Origin: Pseudomonadota bacterium
Lineage (GTDB): Bacteria > Myxococcota_A > Polyangia > Haliangiales > Haliangiaceae
Assembly (NCBI GenBank): GCA_022360315.1
Contig: JAKSDA010000061.1
Span: 1-64,000 of the forward strand
Length of the DNA stretch: 64,000 nucleotides
Reading direction: 5' to 3'
This document shows, piece after piece, positions 1-10,300 of the stretch; within the stretch, counting starts at the first letter, position 1, and each line of letters starts with the position of its first letter. The notes below the pieces were generated by a model. It was not told the DNA's origin, searched no databases, and saw only the letters and a list, made by a program, of their open reading frames with translations. The position numbers were made by a program, and so were the translations under genes.

Positions 1-318
1 TCGCCCCTGGCGCGTTTCGTGGGTCGCTACATAGTGGGCCTGCTCGGGCGTGTAATAGACAAATAGATCGCCGCTCACATAACAATCGGTGCGTCCACGG
101 GTCTCCATCAATCCGCCGACCACATCCACCAAAAGGTTGATCTGAATCCGATGCAGATCGCTGGCCACTGGAATTCCGTCACTTTCCATGAGCTCGATGC
201 CTTCGAGTAGCGATAGGTCCCAGGGCGGCCCTCGATACTCGGTGCGGGCCAATACCTCGTCGCTCACTGGCTCTGCGTTTATTGCCGTGATCTCTGCAGT
301 AGCGCGATTGTGGGTCAT
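1..318 (-). CDS. Uma2-like (DUF820) endonuclease family protein, C-terminus cut off by window edge
   Basis: An open frame runs without a stop from an ATG at 318 to the left edge (106 codons seen). The visible part has a charged N-terminus, a Gly/Pro-rich turn leading into a helix that begins LLEGIELMESDG, and a strand ending YVSGDLFVYYTPEQ. The last motif resembles the strand that starts the nuclease core in Uma2/DUF820 proteins, a PD-(D/E)XK-like family that is very abundant in myxobacteria and cyanobacteria. The catalytic half would lie beyond position 1, so activity cannot be judged. It is divergent from the lipoprotein gene that starts at 449. Family assignment rests on one motif and general layout. 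Confidence 0.55.
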   Translation of the reverse strand, partial: MTHNRATAEITAINAEPVSDEVLARTEYRGPPWDLSLLEGIELMESDGIPVASDLHRIQINLLVDVVGGLMETRGRTDCYVSGDLFVYYTPEQAHYVATHETRQGR

Positions 319-436
319 GGACGTCCCTCTGTTGGCAAACTCTACCCTGCTACAGACATCACGTCAATTCCTCCCTGCCGATAATACTCGGTGTGCGGAT
401 CCATCGGCTTCGGCCGCCGGCTTCCAGGTGTAAGGG

Positions 437-442
437 TATAGT
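437..442 (+). promoter_or_regulatory. -10-like box TATAGT, possible leaderless promoter
   Basis: TATAGT lies 6 nt upstream of the ATG at 449 and there is no Shine-Dalgarno sequence. A transcript from this box would start at or within a base or two of the start codon. The same arrangement recurs at other genes in the window. No good -35 element was seen. Confidence 0.4.
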
Positions 443-448
443 GGCGAT

Positions 449-1552
449 ATGTCCGAGTCCAGGAAGCAAACCACAGCGTGGTCGTCGGCTTTCTTGCTGG
501 CCGGCTTCGCTCTGGTCGGCTGTGCCGCGCCCGCCAAAAACAAGCAAATTTCCACCGAGGCTGGCAGCAGAGCGACAGCGACCTCGACCAAAGCCGCTGG
601 CAGCCATGCCGAAGCTGTAGCCGAGATCATTGCGCTCGACGGGCCGACCCGCAGCCGTGAATCCGAGATCTCCGGCCTGACCTGGTACAACGATCACCTC
701 ATCCTGCTACCCCAGTATCCCAACCGATTCGACTCACATCACGATGGTGCTCTATTCGCAATCTCGCGAGACGAGCTGCGTCGGGTCGTGAACAGCGAGG
801 TCAAACAGCCGGTCGCACCCCGCAGCATCGAGTTGGTGGCGCCCGGGCTGTGGCAACAGATACCCGACGCGCAGGGTGTCGAGGCGATCGGTTTTTGGGG
901 CGACCGGGTGTTTCTCACCATCGAAGCGGGCTACGGCGACCATATGACGGGATATCTGGTCGCGGGTCAGATCTCTCCCGATCTCAGCCGTATCATACTC
1001 GACGCCCAGCTCCTGGCCAAGATCCCCGCCCGGGCAGCGGTGGTCAACGCGTCGGAGGAAGCCCTGATCGTCACCCGTTCACGCGTCATCACGATCTACG
1101 AGGCCAATGGCGTCAACATAAACCCTTCGCCTGTCGCTCATGTATTCGACCATGACCTCAATCCGCTTGGAACCATACCATTCCCCCACATCGAATACCG
1201 AATCATCGACGCCACCTCGCTCGATCGACAAAATCGATTTTGGGTGACCAACTATTTCTACACCGGTGACCGCGACGCCTATAGACCGGCCAGCGATCCC
1301 ATCACTGCCGCCCATGGCGAGGGAGAGACCCACGCGAGCTCCGATACTGTCGAGCGCCTGTTACTTCTCGAGTACACGGGCTCCCGCATCGAACTGGTCG
1401 ATCAAGCGCCGATCCAGCTCCGGCTGGGGTCGCAAGGACGCAACTGGGAGGGTCTGGCCCGATGGCAAGGCGAGGGCTTTATGCTCATCACCGACATGTT
1501 TCCCGATACCATGTTCGCATTCCTGCCCGCCCCTGGACTCGAAGGACACTGA
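449..1552 (+). CDS. Secreted lipoprotein, probable beta-propeller-like
   Basis: 367 residues. The N-terminus is a lipoprotein signal: a short polar stretch, the hydrophobic segment AFLLAGFALVG, then Cys at the lipobox (VGCAAP), so the mature protein should be membrane-anchored outside the cytoplasm. After a Ser/Thr/Ala-rich linker the body has repeated strand-turn blocks of the type GLTWYNDHLILLPQ, VEAIGFWGDRVFLTIEA and IDATSLDRQNRFWVTNYF. This rhythm is seen in propeller folds such as phytase-like or SdiA-regulated-like proteins. No catalytic motif was recognised. The ATG at 449 is supported by the signal peptide that starts there. The topoisomerase gene follows about 90 bp later on the same strand but is not obviously related. 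Fold is inference; the lipoprotein call is firmer. Confidence 0.7.
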   Translation: MSESRKQTTAWSSAFLLAGFALVGCAAPAKNKQISTEAGSRATATSTKAAGSHAEAVAEIIALDGPTRSRESEISGLTWYNDHLILLPQYPNRFDSHHDGALFAISRDELRRVVNSEVKQPVAPRSIELVAPGLWQQIPDAQGVEAIGFWGDRVFLTIEAGYGDHMTGYLVAGQISPDLSRIILDAQLLAKIPARAAVVNASEEALIVTRSRVITIYEANGVNINPSPVAHVFDHDLNPLGTIPFPHIEYRIIDATSLDRQNRFWVTNYFYTGDRDAYRPASDPITAAHGEGETHASSDTVERLLLLEYTGSRIELVDQAPIQLRLGSQGRNWEGLARWQGEGFMLITDMFPDTMFAFLPAPGLEGH

Positions 1553-1641
1553 AATTTCTTCACTTTGTCGGAGCAAGGCAAGCACCTAGCAGGGCGGCAC
1601 GAGTTTCTCAGAGGGGTCAGTTAGCATGGCTTTTCACCGTC

Positions 1642-4263
1642 ATGGCTGCGCCGTCCATCACTCTCATCATTGCCGAGAAACCGTCTGTGGGGCGGGATAT
1701 TGCTCGTGTTGTCGGAGCGCGAACGCGACGAGACGGATACCTCGAGGGCAAGGATTTTTGGGTGGCCTGGTGCGTCGGTCATCTCGCTGAACTGTGCGAG
1801 CCCCACGAGTACAATCCGGCGTGGAAAAGCTGGTCACCCCGGCTTCTGCCCATCTTGCCCGATCGGTTCAAGGTACGGCCCAGCCGTACTGGAGCCAGGC
1901 AACTCCGCCTGTTGCGACCACTCATGCGCTCTCGCGACGTGGCCAATGTGGTCAATGCGTGCGATTCCGGTCGCGAGGGTGAGCTCATTTTTCGCTTTGT
2001 CTACCAACTCACCGGGTGCGACAAGCCCGTGCGTCGCCTGTGGATCTCATCGCTCACAGCCGAGGCGATCAGCCGGGGTATGGTCCGGCTGAGACCGGGT
2101 GCAGAACTCGATCCCCTGGCCGACGCAGCTCGATGTCGCGCCGAGGCCGACTGGCTGGTTGGTATGAACGCCACCCGCGCGCTCACTGGCCTGGTCCGAC
2201 GCAGCGCCGGCCGCAGCGAGCTCATGTCAGTGGGCCGAGTGCAGACACCCACCCTGGCACTGATCGTACGCCGTGAAGACGAAATCGAAGCATTTGTGAG
2301 CGAGCCCTACTGGCAGGTACGGGCCACCTTCGATCGGCTGGTCGGCCTGGCAAGCAATGCCAGGCCGACCTCCGATGGAGCGGAACGATATGAGGGAATA
2401 TGGCACCGCCCGGGCCAATCACCCAAAAAGCCCGATCCGGCCGATCGCGAGCAAGGCGGCGACGATCGACAAGGCTCTCCTCCTGCCAGTCGTCTGTCCA
2501 CCCGCCAAGAAGCCGAGGCGATCGCCAGTGCAGTTGCCGATCGACCCGGTCGTATCACCCGAGTAGAACGCAAAACCACCCGCGAGCGACCGCCGCTTCT
2601 ATTCGATCTGACCGCGCTGCAAAAAACCGCCAACCGGCGTTACAGCATGTCGGCACAGAGGACTCTCGCCGCCGCGCAAGCCCTCTACGAACGCCATAAG
2701 GCGATCACCTATCCGCGCACCGACTCGCGCCATCTGACCTCGGACATGGCCACCGAGCTGCCGAGAATCCTCGCTGCACTCGACCGGACTCCGTACGAGA
2801 AATTGGCCGCAGCAGCCCAGCAGCGCGGCTTGCCGCGGGGAAAACGCATGATCGATGACGCCGAGGTCGGCGAGCACCACGCCATCATCCCGACCGGAAA
2901 AGCTGTCGATATCGAACGTCTCGGCGCCGAAGAGCGCCGCGTCTACGACTTGATCGCAAGGCGCTTTTTGGCCGGATTTTTGTCCGATGCAGTCTTTGAC
3001 AAAACTCTGATTGAGACTGTCGTGGCCGACCATCGTTTCCTCAGCCGCGGCCGGGTGTGCATCGAGAGCGGCTGGCAAGTGGCCGAGCCTCCGGTCAGGT
3101 CGACCAGCTCAACCAAAAGGACCGCCCGAGCCGGGCAGGAGCAGCTCGAGCAGAGTCTGTCCGCGCTGCGCCGGGATGATCCGGTCCACACCGCAGCAGC
3201 CGAAGTTTGCGAGGGCAAAACCGAGCCGCCCAGACGCTATTCTGAGGCCAGCTTGCTGGCTTCCATGGAAAGGGCCGGGCGAGATCTGGACGACGAGGCC
3301 CTGCGGCGCGCCATGAAGGATGCCGGCCTTGGCACGCCGGCCACGCGAGCGGCGATCATCGAGACTCTGCTCAAACGCGACTACGTACGTCGCCAGGGCA
3401 GGGTACTCCAGCCCACGCAAAGCGGCCGTGCACTGGTCGCCGCTATCCCGGTGGCCGACCTGCTGTCGGCCGAGCTCACCGGAGCCTGGGAGCAAAAACT
3501 GGCCGATATTGCCCGCGGTCGTGCCGGGCGGCTGCAGTTCATGCGCGATGTTCGCTCGTTTACAACCCGGGTAGTCGAGGCCATCGCGGGCGCTCGACCG
3601 CCCGACGTAGGCGAGGCCGAAGTACTCGGCCTCTGTCCGGTATGCCGTGGCGAGGTCAAAGAGGGGTTCAAAGCGTACAGCTGCGCCACCGGTACGAGTT
3701 GCTCGTTCGTCATCTACAAACGCATTGCCGGGCGCGCCATCTCGCCGGCTCTGGTCCGCGTTCTGCTCGCCCGGGGACGCTCTCAGGTACTCGCGGGGTT
3801 TCGCTCCCGGCGCGGCAAACGATTCCGAGCTGCCCTTGTACTCGGCGATGACGGCAAGGTCGAGATGGCCTTTGACTCCGATCGCACGACCGATCAGACA
3901 GGCCACACCCACGGCAGCGCAGCGCAGCGCAGCCGCGCCGCGAGCGGCACCACACCCAGTGGCCCGGCGGATGGGCCGCGCTGTCCAGCTTGTCGCAAAG
4001 GTCGAATCATCACAGGCCAGCGCGGCTGGGGTTGCTCGCGATGGCGCGAGTCGTGCCGCTTCGTGGTCTGGTTCGAGCATGGCGATCTGCGTCTGCCCGA
4101 GGACGAGGCCGAACGCTTGTTTCGTCGCGGTCAGACCCGTCTCATGGACGGTCTTTCACCCCACGGCCGAGCTCGTCTGGTTCTCGATCTCGAACGAGAG
4201 GGCAATGTGCGGATCGAACTCGGCAAACGCGGCCGACGCCGGGCTGATCAGGCCAAGAAATAG
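1642..4263 (+). CDS. topB: DNA topoisomerase III (type IA)
   Basis: 873 residues from the ATG at 1642. The Toprim domain opens with IIAEKPSVG and carries the acidic NACDSGREGELIF motif. The nucleophilic tyrosine lies in ITYPRTDSRHL (about Tyr357). The block SVGRVQTPTLALIVRRE is also typical of TopA/TopB. Two C-terminal Cys-rich segments (CPVC...C...C and CPACRKG...C...C) look like zinc-ribbon repeats, so the protein is longer than the E. coli enzyme (about 650 aa). It relaxes and decatenates DNA by single-strand passage. The frame stays open upstream to 1462, but that would overlap the lipoprotein gene by 90 bp and adds sequence unlike topoisomerases, so the inner ATG is preferred. A charged insert with Asp/Arg/Gly lies at about residues 230-285 between core blocks. 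Confidence 0.93.
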   Translation: MAAPSITLIIAEKPSVGRDIARVVGARTRRDGYLEGKDFWVAWCVGHLAELCEPHEYNPAWKSWSPRLLPILPDRFKVRPSRTGARQLRLLRPLMRSRDVANVVNACDSGREGELIFRFVYQLTGCDKPVRRLWISSLTAEAISRGMVRLRPGAELDPLADAARCRAEADWLVGMNATRALTGLVRRSAGRSELMSVGRVQTPTLALIVRREDEIEAFVSEPYWQVRATFDRLVGLASNARPTSDGAERYEGIWHRPGQSPKKPDPADREQGGDDRQGSPPASRLSTRQEAEAIASAVADRPGRITRVERKTTRERPPLLFDLTALQKTANRRYSMSAQRTLAAAQALYERHKAITYPRTDSRHLTSDMATELPRILAALDRTPYEKLAAAAQQRGLPRGKRMIDDAEVGEHHAIIPTGKAVDIERLGAEERRVYDLIARRFLAGFLSDAVFDKTLIETVVADHRFLSRGRVCIESGWQVAEPPVRSTSSTKRTARAGQEQLEQSLSALRRDDPVHTAAAEVCEGKTEPPRRYSEASLLASMERAGRDLDDEALRRAMKDAGLGTPATRAAIIETLLKRDYVRRQGRVLQPTQSGRALVAAIPVADLLSAELTGAWEQKLADIARGRAGRLQFMRDVRSFTTRVVEAIAGARPPDVGEAEVLGLCPVCRGEVKEGFKAYSCATGTSCSFVIYKRIAGRAISPALVRVLLARGRSQVLAGFRSRRGKRFRAALVLGDDGKVEMAFDSDRTTDQTGHTHGSAAQRSRAASGTTPSGPADGPRCPACRKGRIITGQRGWGCSRWRESCRFVVWFEHGDLRLPEDEAERLFRRGQTRLMDGLSPHGRARLVLDLEREGNVRIELGKRGRRRADQAKK

Positions 4264-4528
4264 CCGCTGCGGCAACAGGATCTCGACCTGGCCAGAAAGT
4301 TGCCAAGTTCGAACACAGCGGTAATGTCGAGACTCACCGTGACTTCACATCCTCGCACATCCGCAGACGCACATATAGTCGGCTCCGACACCGCGGTGCA
4401 GCACCACCATGAGGCCATCCCACAACACATCGATGCCCAAAATCAGCACTTCAAGACGAGTTCTGGCGATCTGTCCCGGCGGTGAGAAGGAACGGTTCTT
4501 GCTTTTCATCGAACTCAGGTGATCAACT

Positions 4529-4750
4529 ATGACTAGCGTACAAACAAAGCGTGATGTGGATTGCAGTGACTTCACCGATGAAGCCCTGGCCTGGTTTCGC
4601 GAGGGCGACGAACTCGCCGACAAGAGCTACGGCGACCATATCGAGTACTACAGCGAAACCAGTGGCCTACGGCGTGCGGTCAAGATGACAAGCATCGCCT
4701 TGGGCTCCATCGCGGTCGGATTGCTCGCCCTGGGGTGGCTTGTCGGATGA
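4529..4750 (+). CDS. Small single-pass membrane protein, function unknown
   Basis: 73 residues with an acidic soluble N-terminus and one C-terminal transmembrane helix (TSIALGSIAVGLLALGWLVG, residues 53-72), giving a tail-anchored layout. An AGGTGA Shine-Dalgarno-like site lies about 7 nt before the ATG. Codon choice looks like that of neighbouring genes. No family was recognised. The preceding 265 bp hold nothing obvious. Confidence 0.55.
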   Translation: MTSVQTKRDVDCSDFTDEALAWFREGDELADKSYGDHIEYYSETSGLRRAVKMTSIALGSIAVGLLALGWLVG

Positions 4751-5128
4751 TCGGTTAGAAAACCCCACTCCCTGTCGACAAGTCTTCTCACCGCGTGATC
4801 CACGTCGCTATCGGGACCAAAACCTTTCCTCCAGCGACGAATGTCAGCAAAAGACATCTGCGATTGAATCGAGAGTCGAGAATCGAGTCTCGGGTCTTAC
4901 CAAAGACTCATGTGAGGCAACCCGTATCTTCCGTCCTCGATGGGCCATCGCCACGGAATGGTGACGAATGCTTGTAGGGGGTTATTGGACCACATGTAAG
5001 CGTCAACGATAATTCACAGTCAGGTGCGAAATGTGATTGACGATGTGCTATCCGCGTAGGGCCGATTGATCTGAATCTGGGTCGAAACGCGATCCAGGCC
5101 CGGTAGAGCGATATCATGAGCTCGCCTC
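4751..5128. other. Intergenic region, no gene seen
   Basis: 378 bp between the small membrane protein and the PBP gene. It contains a short cluster of overlapping GAGTCGAG/CGAGTCTC inverted words (about 4869-4892) that could fold into a small hairpin. No convincing ORF, RNA gene or promoter was found; a TATCAT box at 5112-5117 is a possible -10 for the PBP gene. Confidence 0.4.
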
Positions 5129-7273
5129 ATGCGCCGCACTGTGCATATTGTCAATCGGCATCCCGGTGGGTATTGGTGGAAAATTCCCTTGGCTTTGGTC
5201 CTGTGGCTGCCCATGGCAGCACCGATGACCGCAGGTGGTATTGGCGTTGCCGTGCTCAGACAGTATGCCGCCGACCTGCCCCGCGTCCCCGATCTAGACC
5301 GATGGGCGGCAGGGCTGCCCCGAACGAGCACGATCGTCGCAGCCGATGGCACGGTGCTGGCCGAAATTCCATTTCAAGCCGGCGCCGAGCTCGGGCATCG
5401 TTTTCCAGTGGCGTTCGCCGATATACCTGAAACTCTGGTAAAGGCAGTATTGGCCGCCGAGGACGCGAGGTTTTTCGCCCATCGCGGCGTCGATCCGCAA
5501 GCGGTTGCCCGCGCCGCCTGGGCCAATTATCGAGCCGGCCGGGTGGTCGAAGGTGCTTCTACCATCACTCAGCAGGTCGCGCGTAACTTGCTCCCCGACA
5601 CCATCGGTCACCAGCGCACGCTCAGACGCAAAATCCGCGAGGCGCTGCTGGCCCGGCGCATCGAGGCCCGCTATTCCAAACAGCGCATCTTCGAGGTCTA
5701 CGTCAACCACACATTTCTCGGCGCCGGTGCATACGGCATCCGGGCGGCAGCACGGGCCTATTTCTCCTCCGAATTAAATGACCTCGATCTAGCAGAGGTT
5801 GCTTTGATCGCGGGCATGGCGCAGGCGCCGGGCCGGGCCAATCCGTATCGCGACGCCGAGGCCGCGCGGCTACGGCGCGACGAAGTTTTGACCCGTATGG
5901 CCCGAGCGGGTCTAGTCAGCGCCGTGCAGGCCGCAGCAGCGCGCGCCCGGCCGATCGAGCTCACCCGACCACCTCTGCGTTACGGTGCCCTGGCCCCCTG
6001 GTACACCGAGCGCGCCCGCCGCGAGGTCGACCGCGACTGGCCAACGGCCTACCGCCGGGGAGGCCTGCATATCGAGACCGCGGCCTCATCGGTCACCTCC
6101 ATGGCGGCGATGAGCGCAGCCCGGCGCTGGTCGGCAGAGATGGGCAGTGGACGCCAGCACGGCCGGCCACAGGTAGCGGCGCTGATATGGGATCACCAGA
6201 CCGGTTATATCGAGGCTACGGTGGGGGGTTTAGACTGGGCCGAAAGTCGCTTCGACCGCGCGACCCAGGCTTGCCGGCAGCCGGGATCGGCGTTCAAACC
6301 TATCGTCTACGCCGCCGCCATCGAATCCGGCGCGATCACACCGGGGACTGCGCTGCGCGATGCCCCGATCGCCGAATACGACGAAGAACTCGATGTGCAC
6401 TGGAAGCCAGCCAATAGCGGACGGTCATTCCGCGGCGTGGCTCTGGCCCAGGACGCGCTGGCACTGTCGCTCAATTCCGCCGCCGTCGACGTACTGGACC
6501 GGGCAGGCAGCAACCGGGTGATCGATCTGGCCCGGCGCCTGGGCATCACCACCGAGCTGGCCGACGTGCGTCCCCTGGCTCTGGGCGCGTCGTGCGTGAT
6601 TCCTCTCGAACTCGCCGGTGCCTTTGCGATGTTCGCCCGGCGCGGCGAGCACGTCGCCCCGACCTTTGTCGTCCGTGTGCGACGAGGCGACGAGGTGCTG
6701 GTCGACCGCGCATCGCCCCGCGATCCCACCCTGGCACCCGACCGGCGGCTGGATCGCTTGATCGCCGCCGCGACCGAGAAACCGGAACGCGCGGTCGACC
6801 AATCAACTGCGTTTTTGATATCACAGATGTTGGTCGACGTTGTCAAACGCGGGACCGCCACTGCGGCACGTCGCGTGGGCCGTCCGGCGGCGGGCAAGAC
6901 TGGCACCACCAACGACAACACTGATGCCTGGTTCATCGGCTATACCGGGCGGCTGATATCGGCAGTATGGATCGGGCACGACGATCCCAAAAAACCCCTC
7001 GGCAAACGCGACGACGGCTCCCGCGCCGCATTGCCGTTGTGGATGGACCTGGTCCGCCTCGCCGAAGGCAATCGCAAGGCGGTTGCCGTGCCCGGTGAGC
7101 CACCCCCTGGCATGGTGCGCGTCCGAGTGGATCGCGAAACTGGTTTTCTGGCCCAGCCCGGTGCCGGTGGTGCGGTCGACCTCTACTTCAAACGGGGCAC
7201 GGAACCGATCCACTATACAGGCCAGATCCACGGCCTTCCCGCCGATCTCAATCGGGCATCACGACAGTTCTGA
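5129..7273 (+). CDS. Class A penicillin-binding protein (PBP1A/1C-type glycosyltransferase-transpeptidase)
   Basis: 714 residues. An N-terminal membrane anchor lies at about residues 17-43. The GT51 glycosyltransferase domain follows, with LAAEDARFFAHRGVD (catalytic Glu about 111) and EGASTITQQVARNLL. The transpeptidase domain has the nucleophile in PGSAFKP (about Ser387), the SLNSA SxN box and the KTGTTNDNTDAWF motif. It polymerises lipid II and cross-links peptidoglycan in the periplasm. The start at 5129 is preferred because it is followed directly by a basic stretch and the anchor. There is no long C-terminal extension after the transpeptidase fold. It converges on the kinase gene that ends at 7326, with a weak inverted repeat (TGAAT...ATTCA) between them. 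Confidence 0.93.
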   Translation: MRRTVHIVNRHPGGYWWKIPLALVLWLPMAAPMTAGGIGVAVLRQYAADLPRVPDLDRWAAGLPRTSTIVAADGTVLAEIPFQAGAELGHRFPVAFADIPETLVKAVLAAEDARFFAHRGVDPQAVARAAWANYRAGRVVEGASTITQQVARNLLPDTIGHQRTLRRKIREALLARRIEARYSKQRIFEVYVNHTFLGAGAYGIRAAARAYFSSELNDLDLAEVALIAGMAQAPGRANPYRDAEAARLRRDEVLTRMARAGLVSAVQAAAARARPIELTRPPLRYGALAPWYTERARREVDRDWPTAYRRGGLHIETAASSVTSMAAMSAARRWSAEMGSGRQHGRPQVAALIWDHQTGYIEATVGGLDWAESRFDRATQACRQPGSAFKPIVYAAAIESGAITPGTALRDAPIAEYDEELDVHWKPANSGRSFRGVALAQDALALSLNSAAVDVLDRAGSNRVIDLARRLGITTELADVRPLALGASCVIPLELAGAFAMFARRGEHVAPTFVVRVRRGDEVLVDRASPRDPTLAPDRRLDRLIAAATEKPERAVDQSTAFLISQMLVDVVKRGTATAARRVGRPAAGKTGTTNDNTDAWFIGYTGRLISAVWIGHDDPKKPLGKRDDGSRAALPLWMDLVRLAEGNRKAVAVPGEPPPGMVRVRVDRETGFLAQPGAGGAVDLYFKRGTEPIHYTGQIHGLPADLNRASRQF

Positions 7274-7325
7274 TCCCAGCCCTGAATAATCGCACATATA
7301 TTGCGCGGATTCAGATATTGGTGTC

Positions 7326-10300
7326 TCAAACACCGATGTTGTTGTGGTCAATGCCCCAGGCCTTTGCCAGCTGCAACAAGCGCTTGCTCTCGCGCAGACG
7401 CAACAAATTGGAGCCGCGTTCGGCGCCCGCCAGCTCTCTCATGCGGACGAGCTCATCGAGTGCGAAACGGAGTGCCCGAGCTGCGCTCTCGCGATCGCCC
7501 AGGGCCTCGTGCACTTCCACCTCAGCCCAGGGCACGATCAGATGCCCCTGCAGACTGCCACCGAATTGGTTTTTTTGAGCTATGGCACGGCCGATCTGGT
7601 CGCGCGCGAGCTGCAATTCACTGCATCTGACCAGGGCCAGGGCATGGACAGCCGAGACCCAGGGTGCAACTCGCCCCCCCGCGGCACCAACAGCGCTGGC
7701 CTTTTCGGCGAGAATACGCGCGTCCGCAAAGTTGCCCCGCGCATACTCTGCCTCCGCCGCAAACGTCTGCGCGGCCACCAGCAGGGGTTGATTGTCGGTT
7801 TGTCGATATTCCTCGACGATTTCGCGAAGCGCATCGACAGCTTGATCGCTCGGAACCGCGCGGGAACGGCAGCGTGCAACACAGATCCACATGCGGAGAT
7901 AGCGCCGGGTCAACGTGTTGCTCGGTTCGCACTCGGCGATGAGGCGTTCGCAGAGCTCGCGGGCCTGTTCGAACTCGCCGAGCAATATATGCAAATAACC
8001 CAATTGCGCCCGCGCATTGGCCGCGTGGTGAATCATACCCGATTCGTCGTATACAGCTGCCGAATCGCGAAAACGCGCCAGAGAATCGACAATGTTCCCC
8101 TGCGCAGCAGAATGCCAGCCTTCGAATTCTTGATACTGTGCGTTCAACTGTGGCGGCAGGTCGCCGAGGCTCTTGGCCGCGGTTTCGATCTCGGCGCGAA
8201 TGGTCGCCAGCTCCTCCGCGTCGGCCCACATCATCATACCGAAAGCCACGTGGCACAGACAGCCGAGTCGCTCTCTTTCGGCTCCTTCAGCCGCGCGGGT
8301 GCTACGCAAGCGGACGACCAATTCACTGATTCGCACCTGGTCCGGCATGCGAGTACTCGACATCAACGCGCTGCCCAGCGCCGTGAACCAAAGACCAGTG
8401 CCCGCCGGCAATTCGTCAAGCGCCTGGAGACCGTATTTCTGGCTCTCCTGATACTCTTCCAGCCAATCACTGGCTGCAGACATCAGAGCGTGGGCACGAC
8501 CACACAGCGCACCGGTGGCACCGAGTTCGATCGCCCTTGCGCCATGAATGATCACACCGCCGAGATCGCCAGCATTGAGCGCCCTCTCGGCAGCTTCAAC
8601 CAGATAGAAAGCAGCGCGCTCGGCAGCGTTGCCGCGGATAAAATGCTCGGCAAGTACCAGCGGGCTCGGCTCGCCGACCTCGGCCAGCCAGTCCCCAGCC
8701 CGCCGATGAGCCAGTTTCTGATCGTCTTCTGTCAAGAGTGCATAGGCCGCATCGCGCATCAAGGCATGGCGAAAAGCGTATCCGGTTTGCCCAGAGAGAT
8801 GGGATATGGCCTTTTTTTCGATCACCTCTTCTTGAACCAAAAGGCCCAGCCATACCTCGGGATGAAAGTGGCCAACCCGATTGCCAACCAGCGCAGCCAC
8901 ACCGCCCTCGGTAAACTCCATGCCGAAAACGCTGGCCGCGCGGAGGACTCGCCTGGCCTTGGCGCCCAGCGAGTCGAGGCGCGCCTGCACGGTTCCCAGC
9001 ACCGTATCTGGCAACTCGGAGGTGCCCGCGACCACAGCGCGCACCAGTTCTTCGAGGCAAAACGCGTTGCCACCCGAACGCTGAACAATCCGTTGGATGA
9101 CACTGGCATCGGTCTCGTTATCGCTTAGCAAGGCGCGCGCGTATCGGGTGCACGCACTCGCTGTCAGTGGGTGCAGCGGAAATTCACTGAGGCCGCGCCT
9201 CGCCCACAGGCGGGGAAAATGCTGCTGGACCTCGGGACGGGCCAACGCCAGTACCATCAGCGGTCGGTCGCTGAGCTCCCGCAGCGCCACATCCACGTAG
9301 CTCACCGAGAGTTGATCTCCCCATTGCAGGTCATCGAGGATGAGCAGCACCAGCCTTCGATCACACAGAGCACGCAGCCAACCGAGCCACGCTTCCTCCA
9401 CGAGCTGACGCAAGAAAACCGGATTCTCGCGCGCCGCTGCCGACATCGGGTTATCTCGGCTGGGCCCGGACATGCCCAGCATGGCGCTCAATCCCACGGT
9501 AAACCGGTCGACCTGGTGGGGCGCAACTAGCCCGGTGAGACGGGCTTTCAGGCCGTCCCACTGCACCGCGGGTGGATCGCGCGGGTCGAGCCCTGCCCAC
9601 GCGTTCAACGCCGTGGATACAACTGAAAATGGCGAACCGATGCGAAATGAATCGCCACGACCGCACAGCACATCACATTCCTCGCCACCTCGCTGGAGTC
9701 GTTTGAGCAGCTCCTGCCACAACCGCGACTTGCCCATACCATCTGGTCCGGTTACCAGCACCGCGCGGGCAACGCTGTCTTCTACGCATTCCTCCAGAGC
9801 AGAGCCCAGCCACGAAATCTCCCGGCGGCGCCCCACCCAAGGGCTCTCGTTGCCCAACATGGTGCGCGCAGTCTCGCGAGTGCGCTCTTTCAAGAGCGTT
9901 GCCCCCAGTGGGCCCCACTGCAGTGCAAACTGCGACTCGAGCATGGAGGCCGACATGTCGTCGAGCAGAATGGTACCCGGGGCAGCTTCGCTCAGCTTGT
10001 CGGCAGAACTCTGAACTGCCGTGCCGACCAGCGATGCACCTTCACTCATGGAGCACATTGCCACCGCCATGCTGGTCCACGGCATGTGCTTGCGAAGGGC
10101 GATAGCTGCCCGCGCAGCCCGGGCAACCTGATCGAAGAGTAGCGACGAATTGCTGCCAAACGTGATCAATCGCGTTCCATCGACCAGATCCTGAATCGAC
10201 GTCGATTGGCCCAGCTCCACAATGGTCGCCTCTGCCATATCGCGCGCAAGACGATCGCGTTGGTCATCGTTGCCCTCGCCATCGCCGCGAATCGATCGCC

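Noticed and set aside
1462..1641. Upstream extension of the topoisomerase III frame (60 extra codons)
   Set aside because: It overlaps the lipoprotein gene and does not resemble the N-terminus of type IA topoisomerases, whereas the ATG at 1642 leads straight into the Toprim domain.
3109..4080. 323-codon minus-strand frame inside topB
   Set aside because: Antisense shadow of the topoisomerase core and zinc-ribbon region; no independent start signal or domain.
7344..9128. 594-codon plus-strand frame
   Set aside because: It is antisense to kinase paralogue A. The minus-strand frame has clear kinase, ATPase and TPR content; the long plus frame is a by-product of GC-rich codon use.
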